NCBI GenBank assembly: GCA_944323485.1
Contig: CALUSR010000003.1
Span: 62,001-126,000 of the forward strand
Length of the DNA: 64,000 nucleotides
Direction of reading: 5' to 3'
Source: Candidatus Gastranaerophilales bacterium
Lineage (GTDB): Bacteria > Cyanobacteriota > Vampirovibrionia > Gastranaerophilales > CAJFVJ01
Shown here: positions 45,658 through 56,164 of the stretch, piece by piece
Numbering within the stretch: the stretch's first letter is position 1
How the letters are laid out: each line of letters starts with the position of its first letter
Translations under genes and position numbers: made by a program
The notes under the pieces: model-generated
Databases searched by the model: none
The model's input: the letters and a program-made list of their open reading frames with translations, nothing else
What the model was told of the DNA's origin: nothing

Positions 45658-48600
45658 TTATTCTATTGTAAAATCAGGAGAACCGAACATACCCTCGATT
45701 TCTTCCAAAATCGCAGACGGTTTTCTTGCATTACCTTTAGCTGAACGCTGCTGCTGCAGGTCATCTTCTTCAGATGAATGAGTGAGGTGATAGAAACCTG
45801 TACCTGCCGGTATCAATCTACCGATGATAACGTTTTCTTTCAAGCCTCTCAGGTAATCTTTCTTACCTTCTACTGCAACTTCAGTCAATATTCTTGTTGT
45901 TTCCTGGAAGCTGGCTGCTGATATGAAGCTTTCCGTATTCAAAGAAGCCTTTGTAATACCGAGCAATACATATTCATATGTAGCAGGAGTACCTTCTGTT
46001 TTTGCAACTTCAGCATTCTCAGCTTCAATAGTTGCAAGTTCAACCAACTCACCAGGCAGAAGTTTCGTATCGCCGGAGTCAACAACTTTAACTTTCTTGG
46101 TCATCTGACGTACGATAATTTCGATGTGCTTATCGGCAATTTCTACACCCTGTGAGCGGTAAACTCTTTGAACTTCATCAACGAGATATTCCTGAACAGC
46201 TTCTTTTCCGCTCAATCTTATAACATCATGAGGGTTAAGAGGACCGCTTGTCAAAGGCTGACCTTTTTTAATTTCCTGTTTATCGGATACAACAATGTTT
46301 GCGTCGATAGGATATTTAATTTCCTTACGTCCTGCTTCAGTTACAAAGAACAATCTTGCAGAATCTTCGTCATATTCGATTTCAACAGTACCGTCTTCTT
46401 CTGAAAGAATAGCACTTTCTTTCGGCTTTCTTGCTTCAAGAAGTTCTTCTACTCTCGGAAGACCTTGGACGATATCACCCGTTTTTTGACGTTCAAAAAT
46501 CAAAGTACCAATCATATCACCACGGAGTACGAGGTCATTCTGGTCAACCTGCAAAAGAGCACCGGCACTGACCAAATAAGGTCTGCCTTTTCTTATAACA
46601 AGTTCTTTTGAAGTTACATCAACTACGACACCTGATACCGGAGAAATCTGTCCTTTTTCTGAAATCGTCTGGTCAATTGTGACAAAGTCACCTTTTTTTA
46701 CTACAGCTTTTGAATCAAGAGCTATTTTTTCTTTCGCTTCATCAGAAATCAAAAGCAGACGACGCAGTTCAGCACCTTCTTCATAATTTTTCAGGCTTGC
46801 CACTGCATCATTTGCAGCAAGGACCTGAGTTTTTGAAACAGGTGATTTAGGTTCGATTATCTGACCGTTTTTGACCAGCAGTTCTATTTGCATAGAGTTT
46901 TTCTGCTGCAGGTTTTCAACTTCTCTTCTGATAATCAGGTTCTCAAGAACGACTATTCTCAAGTTGTTATCATGTTTTTCAACAAGCCCTTTCAGGTGGC
47001 TCAAATAGCCCTGCATTTGGATAACAAGGCTTGTTCTGACAAGAGCGGCACCTTCAAGATTTCTGATTACGCTTCCATCTTTATATTGAAGTTGTGTAAC
47101 AGGAACTATATCGATGATTCCGTTTTCTGTTGAAGAGAACTTAATAGATACTTCCTTAGGAGTCATATCATATTCCTGAACAGGTCTGATAAGAATCTGT
47201 ACAGGAACATCATCCATCACAACTTCTTCTTCCTCAGATGATTCTTCCATGATGGTTTCTTCTTCCATCATTTCTTCTTCATCATCGATATCGCCTACTT
47301 CTTCATCGATAAACAAAGAAGTTGCATTATCCTGAGAAAGAACCGTAATTAAAGATTTTTCCTTAACCTTTATACCTTTTGCAATCTCAGTTCCTGCTTC
47401 AACTATATCACCATCTTCAACTTTCAACTCATTGATGCTGTCGATGGTTTTGATTTCACCGGAGCGGATTACAACTTCGTGGATAATATTGTTGAATTCA
47501 CGAATTTCAACAATACCGTCGATGTGAGTGTAAACATCTTTAACTACTTCGGTACCTGCTGTTACATAAGTGCCTGATTCTACCATCTTCAAAGAAGCAT
47601 CTTTGCTCATTTGGTGCGTTTCTTCAGGAATGAACAAAATCTTACCGGGTTTTGTAATTATTTGATGTTCATCAACTTCTATTCCTTCGTATCTGATTTC
47701 ACCGCTTGATGTAACAACATTCTCTTCATCAATCAGCTCGGCGATAATCATACCGTTTTCAACAACCGTTCCTTCAGGCGATTTAATAATATATTTCTCA
47801 CCTGTTGATTCAACATTCCAGATAAGTTCTTTCTTTGTATCCTCAAGAACAGCGTTTTCAGGTTTAATTGAAGCGATTACGATTGTAAGTTCTTTACCTC
47901 CCACAACCTTTGTGATTTTTCCTTCTTTTTGAAGTTCCAGTCCTTCGCTGAATCTAACTTCACCGCCATGTTCGCTGACTATTGATGTTTCAGCTAAGAT
48001 ATCGCCCTGTTTAACATTCTGACCGTCTTTAACAAGTATTTTAGAACCGAACGGAAGGTTATAAACATCTCCGCCCAATACCCATATAATACCGTTTTTA
48101 TTCGCAGTTCTTGAAATGTTTCCGTGTCTGTCACGTTTTTCATCGGCGACAAGACCATCATAAACAATTTCACCGCTTACGTCAGAGTTGATATCTTTTG
48201 TTGCTTTCTCTGTCAGACGGCTTCCTTCACCTTGTGTTGCAGGTTCAAATACAGCAAGGATATCTCCTTTATTAACTTCAGAACCTTTTTTAACGTATAC
48301 AACAGCATTGTAAGGAATATGATATTTATGTTTTCTACCTTTTTTATCTTCAAGTTCGACATCTATTTCTCTGATGCTTACCTGCACCATATCACCATGA
48401 CGTGTTCTGAAATCACGAGTAGGAATATCTGAAGCGATAACACCGTCAAAATCAGATGTAATCTGGCGCATAGAACCTGAACCACGGAATACACCGCCTG
48501 TGTGGAATGTTCTCATGGTAAGCTGAGTACCTGGTTCACCGATACTCTGCGCAGCGATAATACCGATTGCTTCACCGACGTCTACCAGACTGTTTTGAGT

Positions 48601-49533
48601 CAATGCCCAACCATAGCACTTCTGGCAAACACCGTATTCAAGACCACAGGTAAGAGGAGATCTGACTTTTGCTGATTGGAGATGCAATGTTTTGATTTTT
48701 GCCAAGTCTTCTCTTGATATTGTTGTGTTTTTCTCAACAACGACATTACCTTCGGCATCTTTAATGTCTTCGGCGATTGTTCTGCCTAAAAGACGTTCTT
48801 CCAAAGAAACAATATCTCTATCACCGTCTTTGATAGCAGTCATAATAATGCCATCATCAGTTCCGCAGTCTTTATCTCTGATAATAACATCCTGTGCAAC
48901 GTCAACAAGTCTTCTTGTCAGATATCCTGAGTCAGCTGTTTTCAAAGCTGTATCAACAAGACCTTTTCTTGCACCGTAGCTTGAAATGATGTATTCTGTA
49001 ACGCTCAAACCTTCTTTGAAGTTTGACTTAATCGGCAAGTCGATAATCTGTCCCTGAGAGTCAGCCATCAAACCACGCATACCGACAAGCTGGCTAACCT
49101 GAGAAACGTTACCTCTTGCGCCTGAGAATGCCATCATATATACAGGATTCAATCTATCAAAGTTATCAACAACACTCTTTGTTAACTTTTCTGTTGTTTC
49201 ACTCCAAGTATCGATAACTTTTGTATAACGTTCAACTTCGGTAATTTCACCTTTGATATAACGTTGTGTTGATTTTTCGATTTCCAATTCGGCTTCTTTA
49301 AGCAAATCTTTTTTTACAACAGGAACGTCCAAGTCTTCGATAGAAATTGTTGTGCCTGCTTTTGTTGCATATCTGAAGCCAAGGTTTTTCAGAGTGTTCG
49401 CAAGATAAGCCGTCTTAGCTCCGCCGAATTCCAGATAAATTTGAGCCAGAAGGTTTTTCAAACCTTTTTTATCGACTGTTGTATTTATGAATTCAACACT
49501 CTTTTTTGTATGTTTTGGTATTAAAGTACTCAT
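45658..49533 (-). CDS. rpoC2: RNA polymerase beta-prime subunit, C-terminal part (RpoC2)
   Basis: This is the second half of the split beta-prime subunit. Its N-terminus corresponds to the cyanobacterial RpoC2 start (FINTTVDKKGLKNLLAQIY). The bridge helix is in VYMMAFSGARGNVSQVSQLV and the trigger loop in IGEPGTQLTMRTFHTGG (near 345). A long insertion of about 670 residues (roughly 350-1015), the SI3 type, then separates it from DIVQGLPRVEELLEARKP. An acidic stretch lies at about 743-773. The ending GRLIPAGTG is conserved. It has its own GAGG, 31 bases after rpoC1. It is the last gene of the operon. Confidence 0.96.
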   Translation of the reverse strand: MSTLIPKHTKKSVEFINTTVDKKGLKNLLAQIYLEFGGAKTAYLANTLKNLGFRYATKAGTTISIEDLDVPVVKKDLLKEAELEIEKSTQRYIKGEITEVERYTKVIDTWSETTEKLTKSVVDNFDRLNPVYMMAFSGARGNVSQVSQLVGMRGLMADSQGQIIDLPIKSNFKEGLSVTEYIISSYGARKGLVDTALKTADSGYLTRRLVDVAQDVIIRDKDCGTDDGIIMTAIKDGDRDIVSLEERLLGRTIAEDIKDAEGNVVVEKNTTISREDLAKIKTLHLQSAKVRSPLTCGLEYGVCQKCYGWALTQNSLVDVGEAIGIIAAQSIGEPGTQLTMRTFHTGGVFRGSGSMRQITSDFDGVIASDIPTRDFRTRHGDMVQVSIREIDVELEDKKGRKHKYHIPYNAVVYVKKGSEVNKGDILAVFEPATQGEGSRLTEKATKDINSDVSGEIVYDGLVADEKRDRHGNISRTANKNGIIWVLGGDVYNLPFGSKILVKDGQNVKQGDILAETSIVSEHGGEVRFSEGLELQKEGKITKVVGGKELTIVIASIKPENAVLEDTKKELIWNVESTGEKYIIKSPEGTVVENGMIIAELIDEENVVTSSGEIRYEGIEVDEHQIITKPGKILFIPEETHQMSKDASLKMVESGTYVTAGTEVVKDVYTHIDGIVEIREFNNIIHEVVIRSGEIKTIDSINELKVEDGDIVEAGTEIAKGIKVKEKSLITVLSQDNATSLFIDEEVGDIDDEEEMMEEETIMEESSEEEEVVMDDVPVQILIRPVQEYDMTPKEVSIKFSSTENGIIDIVPVTQLQYKDGSVIRNLEGAALVRTSLVIQMQGYLSHLKGLVEKHDNNLRIVVLENLIIRREVENLQQKNSMQIELLVKNGQIIEPKSPVSKTQVLAANDAVASLKNYEEGAELRRLLLISDEAKEKIALDSKAVVKKGDFVTIDQTISEKGQISPVSGVVVDVTSKELVIRKGRPYLVSAGALLQVDQNDLVLRGDMIGTLIFERQKTGDIVQGLPRVEELLEARKPKESAILSEEDGTVEIEYDEDSARLFFVTEAGRKEIKYPIDANIVVSDKQEIKKGQPLTSGPLNPHDVIRLSGKEAVQEYLVDEVQRVYRSQGVEIADKHIEIIVRQMTKKVKVVDSGDTKLLPGELVELATIEAENAEVAKTEGTPATYEYVLLGITKASLNTESFISAASFQETTRILTEVAVEGKKDYLRGLKENVIIGRLIPAGTGFYHLTHSSEEDDLQQQRSAKGNARKPSAILEEIEGMFGSPDFTIE

Positions 49534-49564
49534 CTAATTATTACCTCAATCTGTTCAACTATTC

Positions 49565-51280
49565 TTAAGAGCTCAAAACAGCGCTTCTTACCGCTTCGTT
49601 GAAAATAATTCTGCCCACTGTAGTTTCGATTTTCGCACCGTGTTCATCTCTTACTATAATCTTGTCATGGAGTTTCAATATTCCTGCTTCATGAGCGGAG
49701 ATTGCATCGTCATAAGAGAAGAAAGTGCCTTTTATCTGAGCATCTTTATCTTTCAATATGGTCAGATAATAAATACCAAGAACCATATCTTGTGAAGGAG
49801 TAATTATCGGCTGCCCTGTTGCAGGAGCTAAGATGTTATTTGTAGCAAGCATAAGCATTCTTGCTTCTGTCTGAGCTTCTATTGACAGTGGTACGTGAAC
49901 AGCCATTTGGTCACCGTCGAAGTCAGCGTTAAAAGCCGTACATACAAGCGGGTGAAGTTGGATTGCACGACCTTCCACAAGTACAGGTATAAATGCCTGA
50001 ATACCAAGTCTGTGCAGTGTAGGAGCTCGGTTCAGAAGAACCGGATGCCCGTCAATTACTTCTTCCAATATATCCCATACAACGTTCTCGGAACGTTCTA
50101 TTTTCTTTTTAGCTGATTTAATATTTTGAACGATACCTCGTTCTATCAATTTGTTTACAACAAAAGGCTTGAACAGTTCGATTGCCATCTCTTTAGGCAA
50201 ACCGCATTGATGCAGCTGAAGCTGAGGACCGACAACAATAACGGAACGACCTGAGTAGTCAACACGTTTACCGAGAAGGTTCTGTCTGAAACGACCCTGT
50301 TTACCTTCGATGATATCGCTCAATGACTTAAGAGGTCTGTTATTCGGACCGAGAACGGTTCTTCCTCTTCTGCCGTTATCCATCAGGGCATCGACAGCTT
50401 CCTGAAGCATTCTTTTTTCGTTTCTTACGATAATTTCAGGAGCTCCCATCTCAAGCAATCTTAACAAACGGTTATTTCTGTTGATAACTCTTCTGTATAA
50501 ATCGTTCAAATCGCTTGTTGCAAAACGTCCGCCGTCTAACTGAACCATAGGTCTTAAGTCAGGCGGAGTAACAGGAAGAACATCCATAATCATCCATGAA
50601 GGATTTGTGTTGCTGGCAGAAAGAGCTTCAGCAAGTCTTAATCTTTTGATTAATTTTGCTTTCTTCTGCACTGATGAACCGACATGAGCAAGTTCTTCCC
50701 TGATTTGTTCAGCCATATCAGCCATGTTTATTTCTTCGAGCAGAGTTTTTATTGCCTCGGCACCGATACTGACTTTCAGCTGAGTATCTTCATGTTCAAG
50801 AACATAATCTTCATATTCTTCTTCCGTCAACAACTGGCATTTTTTGAATTCTGTTTCACCCGGATCAAGAACAATGTAGTTATTAAAATAGATAACCTGT
50901 TCCAAATCCTTCAAAGACATATCCAAAAGCAAACCAAGGTAACTCGGAATACCTTTCAAAAACCAGATATGGCTTACAGGTGCAGCAAGTTTTATATGAC
51001 CGATACGGTGTCTTCTTACTTTGCTGTCAGTAACTTCTACGCCGCAGCGTTCACATATAATCCCTTTGTGACGAACTCTTTTGTATTTACCGCAATAGCA
51101 TTCCCAGTCTTTTGATGGTCCGAAAATTCTTTCGCAGAACAGACCGTCTCTTTCCGGTTTCAATGTACGGTAGTTAATGGTTTCAGGTTTGGTAACCTCA
51201 CCGTGCGACCATTTCAGAATACGCTCAGGAGAAGCGATTCCGATTTTTATATAATCAAAATAATCAATACTAGTAGACAA
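49565..51280 (-). CDS. rpoC1: RNA polymerase beta-prime subunit, N-terminal part (RpoC1, gamma)
   Basis: The 571-residue protein has the zinc-binding N-terminus ([20 protein letters not shown]) and the catalytic [12 protein letters not shown] motif (near 450). It ends at [17 protein letters not shown], the same boundary as in cyanobacteria. The start is TTG at 51280 with GGAG eight bases upstream. The split from rpoC2 is real: both genes have their own ribosome-binding site, and the reading frame is not merely interrupted. Confidence 0.97.
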   Translation of the reverse strand: MSTSIDYFDYIKIGIASPERILKWSHGEVTKPETINYRTLKPERDGLFCERIFGPSKDWECYCGKYKRVRHKGIICERCGVEVTDSKVRRHRIGHIKLAAPVSHIWFLKGIPSYLGLLLDMSLKDLEQVIYFNNYIVLDPGETEFKKCQLLTEEEYEDYVLEHEDTQLKVSIGAEAIKTLLEEINMADMAEQIREELAHVGSSVQKKAKLIKRLRLAEALSASNTNPSWMIMDVLPVTPPDLRPMVQLDGGRFATSDLNDLYRRVINRNNRLLRLLEMGAPEIIVRNEKRMLQEAVDALMDNGRRGRTVLGPNNRPLKSLSDIIEGKQGRFRQNLLGKRVDYSGRSVIVVGPQLQLHQCGLPKEMAIELFKPFVVNKLIERGIVQNIKSAKKKIERSENVVWDILEEVIDGHPVLLNRAPTLHRLGIQAFIPVLVEGRAIQLHPLVCTAFNADFDGDQMAVHVPLSIEAQTEARMLMLATNNILAPATGQPIITPSQDMVLGIYYLTILKDKDAQIKGTFFSYDDAISAHEAGILKLHDKIIVRDEHGAKIETTVGRIIFNEAVRSAVLSS

Positions 51281-51317
51281 TGGTCTTTCTCCCTTTATTT
51301 AAATTCTTTATTAATTT

Positions 51318-54300
51318 CTAATCCGTAATCACACCAGGTGATTCAAAGAAGTTTATATTCAACAGCTCTGAATCAATATCACTTATTGTTCTTTTTGGAG
51401 CTGACTTTCTGATATCATCCGTATCACTCATAAGGTCAATTTCCTGACCGCCGCGTTTTGCAACGGTGATATCCAAGCCCATACTCTGTAATTCTCTTAC
51501 AAGAACTTTGAATGATTCAGGGATACCGGGTCTCGGGATATTTTCACCCTTGACAATTGCTTCGTAAGCTCTGCTTCTGCCGTTTACATCGTCTGATTTG
51601 ATTGTAAGCATTTCTTGCAATGTATAAGCAGCACCATAAGCTTCCAAAGCCCAAACTTCCATCTCACCGAATCTTTGACCGCCGAATTGAGCTTTACCGC
51701 CCAATGGTTGTTGTGTGACAAGTGAGTAAGGACCGGTACTTCTTGCGTGAATTTTATCATCTACTAGGTGAACTAACTTGAGGAAGTAAGTTAAACCGAC
51801 AGAAACAGGCTGGTCAAATTCTTCACCAGTTCTTCCATCTCTCAATATAACTTTTCCTCCCGGTTGTACCCAGGTGTTTCCGGTTTTTTCTATAGCTTTT
51901 TGCAGCTCGAGAGCCGTAGAATGAGCTGATGCATATTCTTCTCCATACATTTCATCAAATGGAGGAGCTTCATAATAACAGTCATTCATATAAGCTATGA
52001 AACCTAAGAGAGCTTCATATGTTTGTCCTACATTCATACGGGATGGAACACCGAGCGGATTCAATACGATATCAACAGGTGTACCATCAGGGAGGAACGG
52101 CATATCTTCTCTTGGAAGAATTCTTGAAACAATACCTTTGTTTCCATGACGTCCGGATAATTTATCTCCTACCGATACTTTACGTTTTTGAGCAATGTAG
52201 ACTCGAATTACCGTATTTGCTCCCGGTGGAAGTTCATCGCCTTTTTCTCTGTCAAATACTTTGACATCGACAACACGACCTCCCTCACCATGAGGAACTC
52301 TCAAGCTGTTATCTTTTACATCTCTTGCTTTTTCTGCAAAGATAGCTCTCAATAGTTTTTCTTCAGGCGGGTGTTCTGATTCTCCTTTCGGAGTAATTTT
52401 TCCTACAAGGATATCATCTGCATAAACTCTCGCACCGATACGAACAATACCTCTTTCATCCAAGTGTCTTAAACTGTCTTCCGAAACATTCGGAATTTCA
52501 CGGGTAATTTCTTCAGGTCCGAGTTTTGTTTGTCTTGCATCTATTTCCAATTTTTCAATGTGAATACTTGTGAAGACATCTTCGATTACCAATCTTTCAT
52601 TCAGCAAGATAGCATCTTCGTAGTTATAGCCTTCCCAAGGCATATATGCAACAAGGATATTTTTACCGAGTGAAAGCTCACCGAATTTGGTAGCTGCACC
52701 GTCAGCTATTACATCACCTTTTTTAATCTTCTGACCTTCTTTTACAATAGGTCTTTGGTTAATGCAGGTATCCTGGTTGCTTCTTACGTATTTCATCAAA
52801 GAATAAGTTGTCTTTCTTCCCTGATTATCTACAACAAGAACTTCTTCACCTGTAACTCTTTCAACAGTACCATCCTGTTGAGCAACAACAACCATACCGG
52901 AGTCTTGAGCAGCTCTTCTTTCTAAACCTGTACCGACTCTTGGTCTGTCAGTACAAAGAAGAGGAACAGCCTGACGTTGCATGTTTGATCCCATCAAAGC
53001 ACGGTTAGCATCATCGTGCTCGATAAACGGTATCAATGATGTTGCAACAGAGATAATCTGAATAGGTGAAACACCGACATAGTCAACTTTTGATGACAAG
53101 CCCATTGTAAATTCACTTCGGTAACGAACAGGAACATATTCAGAAACTATTCTTCTGTCCTTATCAAGAGTGATGTCACTCGGAGCTACACGGAAGTTTT
53201 CTTCTTCATCGGCGCTGAGGTATTCGACTTCTTCCGTTACCACACCGTTTTCAACTTTGAAATAAGGTGTTTCAATAAATCCATAATCATTGACTCTTGC
53301 GTGAGTAGCGAGAGAACCTATCAAACCAGCGTTCGGACCTTCAGGTGTTTCTACAGGACAAATTCTTCCGTAGTGTGAAGGGTGAATATCACGAACGGCA
53401 AATCCGGCTCTTTCTCTTGCAAGACCGCCAGGTCCGAGAGCTGAAATTCTTCTTTTGTGAGTTAACTCAGCAAGAGGATTCGTCTGATCCATAAACTGTG
53501 ATAACTGAGAAGAACCAAAGAATTCTTTAATCGCAGCTATCAGAGGTTTTGTATTCAATAAGTTCAGAGGAGTCAAAGACTCTGTATCCTGAAGAGTCAT
53601 TCTTTCTTTTACAATTCTCTCAAGTCTTGAAAGACCGATTCTGAATTGGTTTTGAAGCAACTCTCCGACTGAACGTATACGTCTGTTGCCCAAGTGGTCG
53701 ATATCATCCAAACTTCCTTCATCATAAGTCAGATTGATAAGATATTCAATTGAAGCAACTATATCCTGGATTGTAAGAGTTCTGACTGTTTCAGGAACGC
53801 TCAATCCGAGTTTTTTGTTCATCTTGTAACGACCGACTTTACCAAGGTCATATTTTTTGTCATCGAAGAATCTGCTTTCAATAATAGCCTTACCGCCGCT
53901 GACACTTGCAGGGTCACCCGGACGGAGCTTTTTGTAAACTTCAATAAGCGCTTCTTCAATTGTAGAAGTCGGGTCTTTTTCAAGTGTTTTTTTCAAAAAT
54001 TCACTGTGAGTGAACAATGAATCCATCTCCTGCTCGCTGATACCGAGAGCTTTCAGCAATGTTGTCGCAGGAATTTTTCTGTTTTTATCAATTTTAACAG
54101 AGATAACGTCATTTGAATCCGTTTCGATTTTCAACCATGCCCCTCTGTTTGGAATAAGAGTTGCATTGAACAGACGTTTACCTGTCGGTGAAATTTCTCT
54201 CTTATAATATATACCGGGAGATCTTACAATCTGTGATACAACAACACGTTCGGCACCGTTGATGATAAAGGTACCTTTATCCGTCATTGTCGGAATATCT

Positions 54301-54635
54301 CCGATATAAACTTCTTGTTCTTTTATTTCACCTGTATCACGGTTAACAAGACGCATCATAACTCTCAGCTGTTTTGAATAACTTGCATCATGAATACGAG
54401 CTTCTTCTTCCGTATATTTCGGACTGTCAAACGTATAAGACGGCAAAAAATGCAACTCCAATCTTCCTGTATAGTCCTTAATAGGTGAAAAAGATAATAA
54501 TTCTTCCTTTAATCCTTCCTTTAAAAACCATTCAAAAGATTTCTTTTGAACTTCAATTAAGTCTGGCAAATCGTCCAATCGGGTATTAGGGATACCCATT
54601 GGCGTAACTCTTTGTACATATTCTTTTGTCGACAT
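51318..54635 (-). CDS. rpoB: RNA polymerase beta subunit
   Basis: The 1105-residue subunit forms half of the active site. The rifampicin region [20 protein letters not shown] and then [18 protein letters not shown] shows no common resistance change. The C-terminal [19 protein letters not shown] is typical. GAGG precedes the ATG. Spacing to rplL is 255 bases with a hairpin and promoter; to rpoC1, 37 bases. Confidence 0.98.
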   Translation of the reverse strand: MSTKEYVQRVTPMGIPNTRLDDLPDLIEVQKKSFEWFLKEGLKEELLSFSPIKDYTGRLELHFLPSYTFDSPKYTEEEARIHDASYSKQLRVMMRLVNRDTGEIKEQEVYIGDIPTMTDKGTFIINGAERVVVSQIVRSPGIYYKREISPTGKRLFNATLIPNRGAWLKIETDSNDVISVKIDKNRKIPATTLLKALGISEQEMDSLFTHSEFLKKTLEKDPTSTIEEALIEVYKKLRPGDPASVSGGKAIIESRFFDDKKYDLGKVGRYKMNKKLGLSVPETVRTLTIQDIVASIEYLINLTYDEGSLDDIDHLGNRRIRSVGELLQNQFRIGLSRLERIVKERMTLQDTESLTPLNLLNTKPLIAAIKEFFGSSQLSQFMDQTNPLAELTHKRRISALGPGGLARERAGFAVRDIHPSHYGRICPVETPEGPNAGLIGSLATHARVNDYGFIETPYFKVENGVVTEEVEYLSADEEENFRVAPSDITLDKDRRIVSEYVPVRYRSEFTMGLSSKVDYVGVSPIQIISVATSLIPFIEHDDANRALMGSNMQRQAVPLLCTDRPRVGTGLERRAAQDSGMVVVAQQDGTVERVTGEEVLVVDNQGRKTTYSLMKYVRSNQDTCINQRPIVKEGQKIKKGDVIADGAATKFGELSLGKNILVAYMPWEGYNYEDAILLNERLVIEDVFTSIHIEKLEIDARQTKLGPEEITREIPNVSEDSLRHLDERGIVRIGARVYADDILVGKITPKGESEHPPEEKLLRAIFAEKARDVKDNSLRVPHGEGGRVVDVKVFDREKGDELPPGANTVIRVYIAQKRKVSVGDKLSGRHGNKGIVSRILPREDMPFLPDGTPVDIVLNPLGVPSRMNVGQTYEALLGFIAYMNDCYYEAPPFDEMYGEEYASAHSTALELQKAIEKTGNTWVQPGGKVILRDGRTGEEFDQPVSVGLTYFLKLVHLVDDKIHARSTGPYSLVTQQPLGGKAQFGGQRFGEMEVWALEAYGAAYTLQEMLTIKSDDVNGRSRAYEAIVKGENIPRPGIPESFKVLVRELQSMGLDITVAKRGGQEIDLMSDTDDIRKSAPKRTISDIDSELLNINFFESPGVITD

Positions 54636-54707
54636 TACAAACCTCGCCTATATGTGGTGTCTAAAAATTTCATCAGCAAGACACACTATCCCACCAATTA
54701 TATAAAT

Positions 54708-54716
54708 AGTATAGCA
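54708..54716 (-). promoter_or_regulatory. Internal extended -10 promoter before rpoB
   Basis: TGC immediately before TATACT (54713-54708) forms an extended -10. It lies about 70 bases before the rpoB ATG and just after the hairpin at 54727-54767. TTGACT is 14 nt upstream, too close for an optimal -35. Confidence 0.4.
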
Positions 54717-54726
54717 AAAAACAAGA

Positions 54727-54767
54727 TAGTCAAGTTCCCGAAAAAATTTTTCGGGAACTTTGACTAT
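54727..54767 (-). terminator. Hairpin between rplL and rpoB, probable attenuator
   Basis: GTTCCCGAAAAA and its complement form an almost perfect stem. The outer ATAGTCAA arms extend it to about 15 bp with a single-base bulge. On the minus strand a T-rich stretch follows, so it should stop part of the transcription. This fits the known need for more L12 than RNA polymerase. Confidence 0.75.
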
Positions 54768-54890
54768 TTTTATTAATAATTGTTAAGTTGTATTTTGTTC
54801 ATAGTCTTTCTTTACTTTAATTGTATGCTATCTCAAAAGTCAATTTCAAATTAAGATCCGAGATATCCTAACCTTAAGTTAAAGAAGAAA

Positions 54891-55271
54891 CTATTTAAGT
54901 TCGATAGTAGCACCAGCTTCTTCGAGTTTTTTCTTGATTTCTTCAGCTTCTTTCTTTTCAATGCCTTCTTTGATAGCTTTAGGAGCATTATCAACCAAGT
55001 CTTTTGCTTCTTTCAAACCAAGACCTGTGATAGCTCTTACTTCTTTCAATACAGCGATTTTATTAGCACCTGCGCTAGCCAATACTACGTTTACTGTGCT
55101 TGCTTCTTCTTCAGCTGCTGCACCGGCTGCTGCTGCAGGGCCAGCTGCGGCTACTGCTACTGGAGCTGCTGCTGATACGCCAAATTTTTCTTCCATAGCT
55201 TTTACTAATTCAGCTGCTTCCAACAATGTTAAAGCTTCTATTTTTTCCAAAATTTCAGTTACGTTACTCAT
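54891..55271 (-). CDS. rplL: 50S ribosomal protein L7/L12 (bL12)
   Basis: bL12 forms the stalk that recruits translation factors. The start [20 protein letters not shown] and the C-terminal [17 protein letters not shown] are diagnostic, with an Ala-rich hinge between. GGAG eight bases before the ATG at 55271 decides the start; an upstream frame to 55316 has no support. It follows rplJ by 46 bases. Confidence 0.97.
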   Translation of the reverse strand: MSNVTEILEKIEALTLLEAAELVKAMEEKFGVSAAAPVAVAAAGPAAAAGAAAEEEASTVNVVLASAGANKIAVLKEVRAITGLGLKEAKDLVDNAPKAIKEGIEKKEAEEIKKKLEEAGATIELK

Positions 55272-55317
55272 TTGTTTTTCTCCTTTTATTTTTAAAATTA
55301 TTCTCTGACTATTCAAA

Positions 55318-55839
55318 CTATGCAGACTTTTTCTGTCTTACCTGATCCATAGCATAAACCAGTGATCTCATAACAGCATTTACTGAATTTGCGATACCGG
55401 ATGCCGGTGAGTTTATGCTGCCAAGAATTTTTGCATAGAGTTCTTCTTTGCTCGGTAATTTTGCCAAAGCTTCTACTTCTTTCGGGCTCAAAAGAACACC
55501 GTCAACAGCTCCGCCTTTGATTTCACCTTTTTTTGAATCTTTCATAAATTTTGTGAAAACTTTAGCGGGAGAAACTTCGTCACCAAAGCCCATAGCAATT
55601 GCAACAGGTCCTTCGAGCAAATCTGACATACACTCAAATGGAGTACCCTTGATTGCAATTTTAGCCAATGTATTTTTAACTACTGTATAATCACCGTCTT
55701 CTTTTTGCAAACGACGTCTTACGTCTGTGATTTCTGCAACAGAAAGACCTTTGTATTCAGTAACTATCATTACCTTTGCTTTTGCTACATGTTCTTTTAT
55801 AGCTTCAATTTTTTCATTCTTAAAGGCCTTTGTAGCCAT
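55318..55839 (-). CDS. rplJ: 50S ribosomal protein L10 (uL10)
   Basis: uL10 is the base of the L12 stalk and represses its own operon through its leader. The N-terminal [20 protein letters not shown] and [20 protein letters not shown] are typical, and the C-terminal helix binds L12. GGGG lies about ten bases before the ATG. It has 173 residues. rplK and rplA, normally just upstream, are not here; prfB is. Confidence 0.97.
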   Translation of the reverse strand: MATKAFKNEKIEAIKEHVAKAKVMIVTEYKGLSVAEITDVRRRLQKEDGDYTVVKNTLAKIAIKGTPFECMSDLLEGPVAIAMGFGDEVSPAKVFTKFMKDSKKGEIKGGAVDGVLLSPKEVEALAKLPSKEELYAKILGSINSPASGIANSVNAVMRSLVYAMDQVRQKKSA

Positions 55840-55861
55840 ACTGTTTCACCCCTTTCGGCAT

Positions 55862-55887
55862 AAAAAAATTCTGCACATCACGCAGAA
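55862..55887 (-). terminator. Intrinsic terminator inside the rplJ leader
   Basis: On the minus strand TTCTGC and GCAGAA form a 6-bp stem with a 7-nt loop, followed by seven T. It lies between the L10-binding leader and rplJ, an attenuator position. Confidence 0.8.
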
Positions 55888-55920
55888 CTTCATAATCAAA
55901 AATATTTAATTTATTTGATT

Positions 55921-55981
55921 ACCTCGGTCGGCGATTGCTCATTAGGTCTTTTCAGACACCGACTGTCTGCGGTTGTAGAGG
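55921..55981 (-). ncRNA. L10 ribosomal protein leader
   Basis: The minus strand carries the pattern of the L10 leader: ACCGCAGACAGTCGGTGTC early and CGCCGACCGAGGT late, with internal pairing between CGGTGTC/GACA and GTCGG/CCGAC types. L10(L12)4 binds this structure in other bacteria to stop its own synthesis. The identification is from memory of the family. Confidence 0.82.
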
Positions 55982-55984
55982 TAT

Positions 55985-56011
55985 ATTATATTAAACATTT
56001 TTGAAAATCAA
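55985..56011 (-). promoter_or_regulatory. rplJ promoter
   Basis: TATAAT (55990-55985) is preceded by TTGATT (56011-56006) with a short 15-nt spacer. Transcription would start just before the L10 leader. Confidence 0.5.
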
Positions 56012-56055
56012 CCATAAATTTACTTTTTGTTAACAACAACTATATATGATGGATT

Positions 56056-56077
56056 CTTCACTTACGCTCAGAATGAC
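56056..56077. repeat. Dispersed intergenic repeat, copy 2
   Basis: CTTCACTTACGCTCAGAATG matches the copy at 45511-45536 at all but two or three bases. Confidence 0.6.
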
Positions 56078-56164
56078 AAAATCATAAATTTTTGAATGAA
56101 AAAAAGAAAAAATTTTTTTTAAGTTCCATTCCAATATAAATAAAAATTAAAGTTCTCAGAAAAC

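Larger units (their letters stand above)
55840..56164 (-). other. rplJ-prfB intergenic region
   Basis: These 325 bases hold, from the rplJ side, an intrinsic terminator, the L10 leader, a promoter, and a dispersed repeat (56056-56077). The rest is AT-rich and I see no gene. Confidence 0.7.

Noticed and set aside
49534-49564. rpoC split as a sequencing or assembly error
   Set aside because: The break matches the cyanobacterial RpoC1/RpoC2 boundary and rpoC2 has its own ribosome-binding site and ATG.
55272-55316. Fifteen extra N-terminal codons for rplL
   Set aside because: The GGAG signal and the family start [12 protein letters not shown] point to 55271; the extra residues would be encoded by the ribosome-binding region.
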